Of a stretch of DNA of 64,000 nucleotides, positions 1 to 10,169 are shown one piece after another. A program made the position numbers and the translations under genes. Where the stretch lies: positions 97,182-161,181 of the forward strand of contig NW_026647623.1 in the NCBI RefSeq assembly GCF_950295315.1, written 5' to 3'. This DNA is from Erinaceus europaeus. Lineage: Eukaryota > Chordata > Mammalia > Eulipotyphla > Erinaceidae. Under the pieces are notes generated by a model, which had not been told where the DNA came from, did not search any database, and saw only the letters and a list, made by a program, of their open reading frames with translations. Position 1 is the first letter of the stretch, and every line of letters starts with the position of its first letter.

Positions 1-1392
1 GGTGTCCCATAATTGCCTGATGTAAGTTCCTGTGTCGCTAGAATCCAATTATCTGGGTGTAGGTGTTTAAGATTAAGGCATACCTGACGGAATTGTGGTG
101 TCATGACTTCCCAGACAATAGAGCGCAGGAGTAGTTTGTGGACATCAGGATTATAAACCTTTCTCTCTAAGCTTCTCTTCACCCTTGAGATGAAGCTCGC
201 CAATGATTCATCTAAGCCTTCCTGAAAAGAGTTAATGGGAGCTGACAGATCTACATCAGGTGTGGTCACACTTTCCCATGCTTGTGTTGCACAGATGCGT
301 ACCTGTTCAAAATAACCGGTTGGAAACCTGGCTTCTGCCTGCTGAGCTCCAGATTAATAAGCTCCTGCTCCAAACAAAGCATCAGAATTCCATTCTATCT
401 GTTTGTTACTATTTTCCTGCAATTGCCTAGAGCACTCATCGCGGAAACATGCCTGCCACTGAAGATAGAGTGGGTCTGGGAGTGCAGCACGAGCCAGTTC
501 TTTCCAGTCTTGTGGTGTATTTAAATGCTGGTAAAAGCTTCTCAAAACGGACTTGGTCCATGGAGAGTGCATACCGTCCTCCCTGACTGCTTGCCTGAGC
601 GTTCCAAGTTATTTCAAGGAATATGGCTGCCACGGCTGCGGGTTTTGTTTAGAAGGGGCCAAGTTTACCGGGAATGTGTGGATTTGGTCCGGTGGTGCGG
701 GAGAGGGAGCTACAGAAGTGGAAAGTTCAGTAGAAACTGCTGTAGTGGCTCCAGGGGAGAATAAACGCATATCTACGGGGACGGAGCTCCCGGGGTGGAC
801 TGCACATGGTTTAAAATCCTTAAATGCTGAAAAAATATCCTTTAGCTCCCATATCTCAGCCACGAGGTCCCTTAATGGTGATGTATCAGCAGGGGGCGGG
901 GTCAGGGACGAGGAAGCCTCAGGCGGAGCTGAAACCGCGGCAGCAGGGGCAGGGGCGGGGATCAGGAACGCAGAAGCTGCAGGCAGAGTTGAAACCGCGG
1001 CGGCAGGGGCAGGGGCGGGGTTCAGTAACGCAGAAGCTGCAGGCAGAGTTGAAACCGCGGCGGCAGGGGTCGTGGGAGAAGCTGAAACCGGGACGGAAGG
1101 GGCAGGGTTCAGGAACGCAGGCGGAGCTGAAACCGAAATGGAAGGGGCGGGGTTCAGCAATGCAGGCGCCTCAGGCGGAGCTGAAACGGAAGATGAAACC
1201 GGAACGGAAGGGGCGGGGTTCAGGAATGCAGGCGCCTCAGGAGGAGCTGAAACGGAAGCTGAAACCGGGACGGAAGGGGCGGGGTTCAGGAACGCAGGCG
1301 GAGCTTAAACCGGAACGGAAGGGGCAGGATTCAGGAAGGCAGGCGCCTCAGGCGGAGCTGAAACGGAAGCTGAAACCAGGACGGAAGGGGCA
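1..1392 (-). pseudogene. Class II ERV gag fragment, left edge
   Basis: This is a degraded retroviral gag piece read on the minus strand and cut by the left window edge. A capsid-like part lies at about 1-640. It includes a stretch like the major homology region near 190-245 (a Q, then E, then a hydrophobic/R pattern) and the TPQDW-type capsid motif near 500-520. It aligns by eye with the capsid part of the provirus at 18.9-19.5 kb, sharing gag landmarks in the same order. Upstream, 640-1392 encodes a Pro/Ala-rich region. Frames change near 570-620, so no single frame spans the piece. No LTR, primer site, protease or pol is visible here. The right end meets A-block sequence abruptly near 1392. 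The piece is more diverged from the provirus than its LTRs are from each other, so it is probably a separate insertion or relative. Class II assignment is inferred from gag motifs. Confidence 0.8.
890..1392 (-). repeat. GC-rich tandem repeats in gag Pro/Ala-rich region
   Basis: Tandem units of about 60 bp, with shorter derivatives, are built on gctgaaaccg..gcaggggcggggttcag. The first three units are spaced exactly 60 bp (about 929, 989, 1049). The stretch is very GC-rich and keeps many CpG dinucleotides, unlike the AT-leaning surroundings. On the minus strand it encodes a Pro/Ala/Ser-rich low-complexity run. On the plus strand it leaves a long Gly/Ala-rich open frame (553-1308) that I regard as antisense noise. 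Confidence 0.85.
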
Positions 1393-1811
1393 TCAACGCT
1401 GTCTCCTCAGTTCCCCTCTGTACTACACCATTAGCAGGAGACTAAATAAAACAAAGGGCAAAGAAAGGAAAATTTCAACACCAGGATGACTGAGTTCACG
1501 ATGCATGCACTGACTTCCAGTAAGGGCCCAGGGAAGAAGGCACGTAGAGACAGTCAGAGAGACAGAATGGTACAGCCTCAGCCTGTCCTGTGTGCAGGGA
1601 ACTGCACTATGTCTATTTCTCCTTATATAAACGATATGGCTCTGTGAGATGTCTTTCATGACTGTGGCTCAGAAGAGCCAGGTGTATTCACTTTAGTACC
1701 CTAATACAGAGCTGTGCAGGTCTCTAGCTAAAAAATATTTTCAACCTCTAAAAGTTACATATATATATAGATATATATATATATAGAGAGAGACACTGAT
1801 ATAGTCATTTT
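1393..1811 (+). repeat. A-block remnant U0 (a4 tail, two deletions)
   Basis: This is the end of an a4 segment. It matches the tail of later units but jumps near 1569 (agagacagaatg to tacagcctcagcc) and again near 1621, losing several hundred bases relative to full copies. It ends in a short (TA)n tract and GA run at about 1757-1793. Confidence 0.8.
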
Positions 1812-4800
1812 CTACAATGGATTCGATATGACATTCAGACAATTGATTGCTAAAACCTCGAGAGAAACTGTGCATCAGGAAAAAAATTGTCAAAGGAGTA
1901 AAATCTCCAAATCATTAGCTATATGCAGCTCCAACGGGACCGATAGAAAAAGGCTCGAGAAGGAACTCATCCAGGAGACTCTCCACATGGACAGGCACCA
2001 CAAGTTTCCTCGTCGGGCAACACACACAGGGCAGCTGCTAGTTCCCAGTGCAAGCCTCAGGGCAAAAACCTCTCCCTCTTCAGTGTCTCAGAATTCAAAA
2101 ACATCCTAAACTGTGTTTATTGATGACAGGATCAAACCTGGCTTGTAGAGACTTTAAGGCAGTAGCTCTCATGCCCACAGACCCAGGACAGCCCCAGCCT
2201 TCACCATATACTGTACTACCAGACCTGACAGCAATGTGTGTGTGTGTGTGTGTGTGTGTGTCTGTCTGACTGTGTGTGTCTGTGTGTGTTTAGAGCTCAC
2301 CTGTAGTAGTCTCAGAGCATGGGTGGCAAGGAAGCCAGCCTCAACTGCAACTTATGTACAGAGAACCTAGCTAGTCAGGGCGAGCCAGCTAGCCCAGATT
2401 CTGGCTAAGGAAGAATGCATATGCAAAGGGACTCTCATGTCTAAATCTCCTGAGTTCCCTATTCAATCTCATGCCTCACTATCTCATCCAAACACTGCCA
2501 ACGGGGGAAGCTGGGGAACTCCTCAGAATTTAGGGGCATGAGCCTGTCCAGTCACGTTTGGCTGCCTACTCAGCTTCCATGCTCTCAGTCCACTGATCAG
2601 GGCAGCAGATTACAAGCCCAGAAAGAACCCAGAAAGAGCTGTGTCTCAACATAGATGGGAACTGTTTTCGACCAAACAATAGTAGATGAACCCTGTCCCT
2701 TACACCTACCCTTTGGGTCCAGCTAAGGCAATTGCTCCTCTGGCCTCACATCCCTGATCATGGTGTCCTAGTGTCCACACATCACACTCAGAGAGATTCC
2801 CAGAAGCAGGCATGCATGACTATCCCATACAAAGTCTCTCTGCTTGCAGGAAGCACAAAATCCCTGGGCCCTTGCTATGGACAAACAAAAGAAAGATGGA
2901 TGCCTCCATTGGCTGAATCCGGAGATTCCAGTGGAGATCACAGCCCCGCCCCTCACCTGAGGGCCTGGATGCTGCTAATAAAGGCAATTGGAAACACCTG
3001 TTACCACTTGGGCCCTGAGGACATACTCAGGAATCCCTCCAGGAACTAGCAGGCTGGCAGACCTCCTGATCCCGGGATAGCTGTGCTACTAGTTGGGTGG
3101 CCCTTCTGACAGAGGTGAGAATATTCCCTAGATACAAGAAAGAACTTCAGGTTTCAAAAGGAATTGAAAACCCCATGAGGAACTTGGAAAAGACATTTTA
3201 CAGCCATCAAAACACCCTCTTTCAGAACCCTGGAAGCTTCCGTTTTGCGATGCTTTACATTCGGCTTAATAGAAGGAAAGCACAATGTGTCTGCCAGGGG
3301 GATAGAGTTTCACTTCTCTTCACCTGGTCTCTCATGGAATTAGGACAAGGACGGTGTGCAGCAAGGTGAGGAGGGCTTCAGTTAGGCTGAGTGTCAGCCT
3401 CAGGACCCTGGAGAATGGGAGTCAAGCACATAGGGCCTGGACAGCTAGAGCTGCAGATGGACATATGCCTGGAACCTGAAGCAGCAACGCTGTTTCAGCA
3501 GTTCCCCTCTGTACTACACCAAGTGAAGGAGACTAAATAATCCAAAGGGCAAAGAAAGGAAAACTTCAACTCCAGGATGACTGAGTTCACGATGCATACA
3601 CTGACTTCCAGTAAGGGCCCAGGGGAAAAGGCAGGTAGAGTCAGTTAGAGAGACAGAATGACAGAGACAGAAAAGGACTGAAAGTCTGGCCCTGTGTTGA
3701 TCAGTGCCAGAGCACTGAAGACATACCCTCCTTGTCCATGCATACTTCTTACAAGTGGCATTGTTATTTATGTTTGTGAGGAAAGGTTACACTTAGAACA
3801 TCTAGGTCTTAACCACTCTGAGAACCAACACTTGTCCGGCAGCCCACTCTCCAAAACTGCCCCTGCCTCTCCAAATTGGATGCAGTCTTAGTAATGTTCC
3901 AGCCAAGATGCAGGCTGGCGTATTGCATCTAAATCGTACAGCCTAAGACTGTCCTGTGTGCAGAGAACTTCACTATGTCTATTTCTTCTTTCATTTACAG
4001 TTTTGGGATAGGACTTGGTGGACAAAAGAGCAAAAGTGAAGTAGATGATTTGGTAGCGGTAGTTTTTGCTGAGAGAGATTTGTAGAGTGATAAGAGTAAA
4101 ATCTCAAATACATTAGCTATATGCAGCTCCAACGGGACAGAGCGAAAAAGGCTTGACAATTGGAAACACCTATTACCACGTGGGACCTGAGGACATACTC
4201 AGAAATCCCTCCAGGAGCTAGCAGACTGGCAGACCTCCTGACCCAAGATAGCTGTACTCCTAGTTGGGAGGGCCTTCTGGCAAGAGGTGAGAATATTCTC
4301 TAAATAAAAGAAAGAACTTCAGGTTTCAAAAAGGTTTGAAACCCCATGAGGCAATTGGGAAAGACTTTTCACAGCCATCAAAACACCCTCTTTCATAAAC
4401 CTGGAAGCTTCCATTTTGCATGGAATATCTGGACACTGGTGTGGCCATCACTATATATATATAGATGGGAACTGTTTTTGACCAAACAATAGTGGAAGAA
4501 CCCGGCCTCTTATACCTCCCCTTTGGATCCGCTAAGGCAATTGCTCCTGTGGCCTCACAATCCCTGATCACGGTGTATTGGTGTCCACACATCACACTCA
4601 GAGAGATTTCCAGAAGTAGGCATCCATGAGTGTGCCATACAAAGTCGCTCTGCCTGCAGGAAACACAAACTCCCCGAGCCCTTGCTATGGAGAGACAAAA
4701 GGAAGATGGATGCCTCCTTTGGCTGAATTAGTAGTTTACAGGGGAGATCACAGCTCCGCCCCTCACTTGATGGCCTGGCTGCTGCTAATAAAGGCAATTG

Positions 4801-6075
4801 CAAACACCTGTTACCACTTGGGACCTGTGGACATACTCAGGAATCCCTCCAGGAGAGAGCAGGCTGGTAGACATCCTGACCCCAGGATAGCTGTGCTCCT
4901 AGTTGGAGGTCATTCTGGCCAGAGGTGAGAATATTCCCTAGTACAAGAAAGAACTTCAGGTTTCAAAAGGATTTGAAACCCCATGAGGCACTTGGAAAAG
5001 ACATTTCACAGCCATCAAAAAATCCTCTTTCTGAACCCTGGAAGCTTCCGTTTTGTGTGGAAAATCTGGACACTGGTGTGGCCATCAGTGCCACAGATCC
5101 TTTACATTAGTCCCAATAGAGGGAAAGTATGATGTGTGTGCCAGTGGGATAGAGTTTCATTTCTCTTGACCTGGGCTCTCATGGAATAAGGAGAAGGATG
5201 CGGTGCAGGAAATTGAGGAGGGCTGCATTTAGGCTGAGTGTCAGCCTCAGGGCCCTGGAGAATGGAAGTCAAGCACAGAGGGCCTGGACAGCTGCAGCTG
5301 GAGATGGCCATATGCCTGTTACCTGCAGCCAGAACGCTGTGTCCTCAATTCCCCAATGTATTATTCCATATGCAGGAGACTGAATAATCCAAAGGGCAAA
5401 GAAAGGAAATTTCAACACCAGGAAGTCCGAGTTCACGATGCATGCTCTGAATTCCATAATGGCCCAGTGAAGAAGGTACGTAGAGACAGTCAGAGAGACA
5501 GAATGACAGAGACAGAAAAGGACTGAAATTCTGGCCCTGTGTTTAGCAGTGCCAGATCACTGAAATCAAACCCTCCATGCCCATGCATACTTCTTACAAG
5601 TGGCATATTTATTTTATGTTTGTGAGGAAAGATTACACTTAGAACATCTAGGTCTTAGCCCACTCTGAGAAGCAACACTTGGCCTGCAGCCCACACTCCA
5701 AAAATGACCTCGCCTCTCTGATTTGGAAGTAGTCTTAGTGATGCACCAGCCAAGATGCCGGCTGGCGTATTGCATCCCCCTTGTCCAGCCTCAGACTGTC
5801 CTGTGTGCTGGGAACTGCACTATGTTTATTTCTTCTTTGATTTACAGTTTTGGGATAGGACTCGGTGGACAAAAAAGCAAGAGCGAAGTAGATGATTTGG
5901 CAGTGGTAGTTTGTGCTGAGAGAGATTTGTAGAGTGATAAGAGGAATACGAATGGCTCTGTGAGATGTCTCTCATGACTGTGGCTCAGAAGGTCCAGGTG
6001 TATCCGCAATACTACCCTAATCCAGAGCTGTGCAGGTCTCTAGCTAAAAATATTTTCAGATCCCTACATGTTACA

Positions 6076-6143
<68 letters not shown>

Positions 6144-6181
6144 TACAGAGAGAGAGAGTGAGACACTGATGTAGTCATTTT
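1812..6181 (+). repeat. A unit U1 with internal rearrangement
   Basis: Order: a1 1812-2088; a3 2090-2410 with a (TG)n tract at 2235-2290; a4 from about 2440. Near 4095 the a4 tail jumps into 60 bp of a1, near 4155 it jumps into mid-a4, and at 4450-4464 it jumps back to an earlier a4 point. The unit then carries a second a4 body to 6072. It ends in a long (AT)n(AG)n tract at 6073-6166. No gene is recognised. Confidence 0.85.
6073..6166. repeat. (AT)n(AG)n compound microsatellite
   Basis: About 50 bp of alternating AT is followed by GA/AG dinucleotides. The same compound tract sits at the same place, just before a1, in nearly every A unit, with very different lengths per copy. It is a clear length-polymorphic marker of the unit boundary. 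Confidence 0.95.
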
Positions 6182-6450
6182 CTACAATGGATTCGATGTG
6201 ACATTCAGACAATTGATTGCTAAAACTTGGAGAGAAACTGTGCATCAGGAAAAGAATTGTCCAAAGGAGTAAAATCTCAAAATCATTAGCTATATGCAGC
6301 TCCAATGGGACAGCGCGAAAAGGCTTGAGAACGAACTCATCAAGGAGACTCTCCACATGGACAGGAACCACAAGTTTCCTAGTATGGCAACAGACACAGT
6401 GCATCTGGTATTTACAAACTGCGGCTCCAGTATCCTACGTGAAATCTGTA

Positions 6451-6729
6451 TTATTTATTCATTGATTGATTGATTGCCTCAAGGGGTTATTGCTACAGCT
6501 CACTGCCTGTGCCACGAATAATCCACAGCTCCTGCACTCCATTTGTTCCCCTTAGCTGCCCTTGTTGCTTGGTTACTGTAGTGGTTATTGTTGCTGTTGT
6601 TGTTCTGAAACTTTCATCGGACAGAGAGAAAAGGAGAGAGTAGGGGAAATACAGAGTGGAGAAACAGAGCCCCTGAAGACCTGCTTCACCCCCTGTAAAG
6701 GGACTCTCCTGCAGGTGGGGGTCTGGGTG
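6451..6729 (-). mobile_element. SINE, CAA-rich hedgehog-type
   Basis: On the minus strand this reads as a head containing cacctgcaggggag, then gtgaagcaggtct, a caacagcaacaataac-type body, and a tail with repeated aatc and aataaata. It matches three copies in the B array (46242-46522, 49617-49902, 52996-53278). Family assignment is from memory of Erinaceidae SINEs. Confidence 0.7.
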
Positions 6730-7375
6730 CCCTCTTGTGCCCAAATGTTACATTGTAGATGGACTTTTTGCAGTTCTTGCTCCCCAGGACATTGGACTGT
6801 CTCAACTCCCTCCATTACAACATGAAAAAAAGACTCTTGACAGCCTTCGAGCAAATGGAGTGATGGCGAGGGGAGCTGGTTGCATGTCTGCGCTGCTCAA
6901 GCCCAGGTGTCTGTGGGGGGGCGAGGCAGAGGCTTTAAGGGGGCTAGGGGGCAGAAGGAGACTGTATGAGAGGCAGGTTGCAGGCAGGGGAGCGCGTGAG
7001 TGTGTGCAGGGCTGTGTGTGGGTGTGGTGGCAGGGGGTAAGGACAGGTGCCCCTGCTGGATGGTGAGATGGCAGCTGTGCTGGCCCTGGGCCACCAGGGC
7101 TGAAGGGCAGAAGCAGAGTGGCAGTAAAGTAGCGCAGGGAGGCACACAGTAGATGTTAGTTGGGGAGCTGGGGGACAGATGGCAAGGGGAAAGGGGGCAT
7201 CCTTGAGGAGGGGTCTGGACTAGAGAATGAGGGGAGGTGTAGGCATGGAAGGTCCCAGGAACCAGGGACTGACAGGAACAGATTCCTGCACCCACCCACT
7301 GGATAGAAGCTGCAGCAGCCAGAGAAGCAACCCTGGCTTGCCTAGGCCAAGGGCCCTGAGTGAGTCCCTCTGAGG

Positions 7376-7471
7376 ATGAGGAAGAGGAGGAGGAGGTGGA
7401 GGAGGAGGAGTAGGAGGAGGAGGACGAGGAAGAGGAGGAGGAAGAAGAGGAGGAGGAGGAGGAGGGGCAGG
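7376..7471. repeat. GGA/GAA polypurine tract
   Basis: Almost pure purine (gaggaggaggaag type) for about 95 bases on the plus strand. It recurs at the same place in each B block. Confidence 0.95.
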
Positions 7472-7878
7472 AGGGCAGCTGTCAGTAGGCAACGGGATTA
7501 ATAGAGGCCTCCATTACAGAGGCTTGTGTCCAGGCCCGCACCCACCAACCATCAGGGGAAGCTCAGGGCACTCAGGGACCTGGTGTATTTATCTCTGGGG
7601 CGGGGACTGTCAGTCAGCAAGACTGTGTGTCAGTGCACATGGTGTGACAGGGGACTGGCGGAAGTTGGTTCGCAAGCCCTTCCACCCCCCTCTGCCCCTG
7701 ACATGACCCAGCTCAGAGGGTCTCCGGCTCACCCCACCCACACCCACACCCTCCAACACATTCCCTGGTTCAGCCCCTCTGCCCTATTCAGCCGAACTGG
7801 CCCCTTTGCAACCTACCTATGCATCGTTGTCTTCACCATTCAAGGAGAGTTCTCCTTTCGTACGTAGCTTGGTTGACT

Positions 7879-7967
7879 GGTGGATGGATGGATAGATGGA
7901 TGGACGGAAGGATGGACAGATGGATGGATGGATAGCTGGTTGGGTGGATGGATGGATGGACAGGTCA
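7879..7967. repeat. (TGGA)n tetranucleotide tract
   Basis: Imperfect tggatgga repeats. Interruptions ggacggaaggatggacag are shared with the tract at 55631-55705 but not with those at 48.9 and 52.3 kb. Confidence 0.95.
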
Positions 7968-10065
7968 ATGGATTGGTTTTGTAGAGGCAGAGTACCATCT
8001 AGGGGTACTTGAGACCGCTGGTGTCAGAGCCCTAGTCTATGTCTAATAGCAAACATGAATTCATCAATAACAAAAATGAATAACCATCTAAATAAATAAA
8101 TAAATATAAAAACTGGCTTAAAAATACATGGCGTCTTTGCCTTTCTGCATATGGAGTGCTGTGAGGATCTTAAGAAGGAAAGCATTGTCCTGAGTAGCCC
8201 CTTTGAAGTAGTGGAATATTTCATTTTCCTTTTTCTTTTTTGACTTTCCATTTTCTTTATTATTTATTGCCTCACTATCATCCAAACACTGCCAACTGGG
8301 GAAGCTGGGGCACCCCTCAGAATTCAGGGGCAGGACCCTGTCCAGTCACGTTTGGCTGCATACTCAGCCTCCAGGCTCCCAGTCCACTTCTCAGTGGAAG
8401 CAGATTACAAGCCCAGAAAGAACCCAAAAAGAGCTGTGTTTCAACATAGATGGGAACTGTGTTTGACCAAGCAATTGTGGATGAACCAGGCCCCTTACAC
8501 CTCCCCTTTGGGACCGGTTAAGGCAATTGCTCCTGTGGCCTCACAATCCCTGATCATGGTGTCCACTGGTGTCCACACATCACACTCAGAAAGATTCAGA
8601 ATTAGGCATCCATGAGTGTCCCATACAAAGTCGCTCTGCTTGCAGGAAGCACAAACTCCCCCGGCCATTGCTATGGACAGACAAAAGGAAGATGGATGCC
8701 TCCATTGGCTGAATTTGTAGTTTCCAGTGGAGATCACAGCCCCACACCTCAACTGAGGGCCTGCCTGCTGCTAATAAAGGCAATTAGAAACACCTATTAC
8801 CACTTAGGCCCTGAGCCCATACTCAGGAATCCCTCCAGGAGCTAGCAGACCTCAGGCTGGCAGACCTCCTCACCCGGCATAGCTGTGCTCCTAGTTGGGT
8901 GGCCATTTTGGTCAGAGGTGAGAATATTCCCTAGATACAGGAAAGAACTTCAGGTTTCAAAAGGATTTGAAAACCCCATGAGGCACTTGGAAAAGAATTT
9001 TCACAGCCATCAAAACACCCTCTTTCTGAACGCTGGAAGTTTCCATTTAGCTTGGAAATCTGGACAATGGTGTGGCCATCAGTACCACAGATCCTTTACA
9101 TTCGGCCCAATAGACGGAAAGCACAATGTGTGTGCCAGGGTGGTAGAGTTTCACTTCTCTTCATCAGGGCTCTCATGGAATAAGAACAAGGATGCAGTGC
9201 AGGAAATTGAGGAGGGCTGCATTTAGGCTGAGTTTCAGCCACAGGGCCCTGGAGAATAGGAGTCAAGCACAGAGGGCCTGGACAGCTGCAACTGCAGATG
9301 GACATATGCCTGTTACCTGCAGCAGGAAAGCTGTCTCCTCAGTTCCCCTCTGTACCATGCCATATTCATGAGACTAAGTAATCCAAAGGGAAAAGAAAGG
9401 AAAATTTCAACACCAGGAAGACCGAGATCACGAAGCCTCTACTGAATTCCAGGAAGGGTCCAGAGAAGAAGGCACACAGAGACAGACAGAGAGACAGAAT
9501 GACAGTAACGAAAATGACAGAAATTCTGACCCTGTGTTGATCAGTGCCAGAGCACTGAAGACAAACCCTCCATGCCCATGCATACTTCTTACAAGTGGCA
9601 TTGTTATTTTATGATTGTGAGGAAAGGTTACACTTAGAACATCTAGGTCTTAGCCCACTCTGAGTAGCAACACTTGGCCTGCAGCCCACTCTCCAATACT
9701 GCCCTTGCCTCTCCAAATTGGAAGTATTTTTACTGATGCTCCAGCCAAATGCAGGCTGGCTTATTTCATGTCCCTGGTCCAGACTCAGACTGTCCTGTGT
9801 GCAGGGAACTGCACTATGTCTATTTCTTCTTTGATTTACAGTTTTGGTATAGGACTCAGTGGACAAAAAGAGCAAGAGGGAAGTAGATGATTTGGCAGCT
9901 GTAGTTTGTGCTGAGAGAGATTTGTAGAGTGAAAAGAGGTATATGAATGGCTCTGTGAGATGTCTCTCATGACTGTGGCTCAGAAGGGCCAGGTGTATCT
10001 GCATTACTACCCTAATTCAGAGCTGTGCAGGTCTCTAGCTAAAATATTATCAGATCTCTCCATGT

Positions 10066-10123
<58 letters not shown>

Positions 10124-10152
10124 GCGAGAGAGAGAGAGAGAGGGAGTGAGAC
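10066..10152. repeat. (AT)n(AG)n compound microsatellite
   Basis: About 55 bp of AT dinucleotides precede an AG run, at the standard pre-a1 position. Confidence 0.95.
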
Positions 10153-10169
10153 ACTGATGTAGTCATTTC

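Larger units (their letters stand above)
6448..8268 (+). repeat. B block B0, internally deleted copy
   Basis: Compared with the 3.38-kb tandem B copies, this copy lacks the first SINE. It jumps from the end of the second SINE (about 6729) directly to the segment starting near 47090 in copy B1, and it lacks a segment near 7660-7680 matching about 48020-48690 of B1. It keeps the GGA tract, the TGGA tract and the AT-rich end. No coding function is recognised. Confidence 0.85.
6182..10169 (+). repeat. A unit U2, carrying deleted B block
   Basis: a1 6182-6407 jumps into a short C fragment (6408-6447), then a deleted B block (6448-8268), then a4 from 8269 to 10065. It ends in (AT)n(AG)n at 10066-10152. 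The a4 part is very close to that at 56011-57897, and both follow a B block with the same junction. Confidence 0.85.

Noticed and set aside
553..1308. Longest plus-strand frame of the left region, a 251-codon Gly/Ala/Glu-rich, collagen-like protein
   Set aside because: It lies antisense to the gag Pro-rich repeats. GC-rich repeats of about 60 bp stay open in several frames, and there is no promoter or homologous domain.
2235..2290. (TG)n tracts as Z-DNA or regulatory elements
   Set aside because: Typical CA/TG microsatellites inside a3; nothing beyond the dinucleotide repeat supports a function.
6012..6404. Minus-strand frames with long Ile-Tyr runs
   Set aside because: These are translated AT microsatellites at the unit boundary, not proteins. 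The same applies at 10039, 24694, 32965 and 57767.
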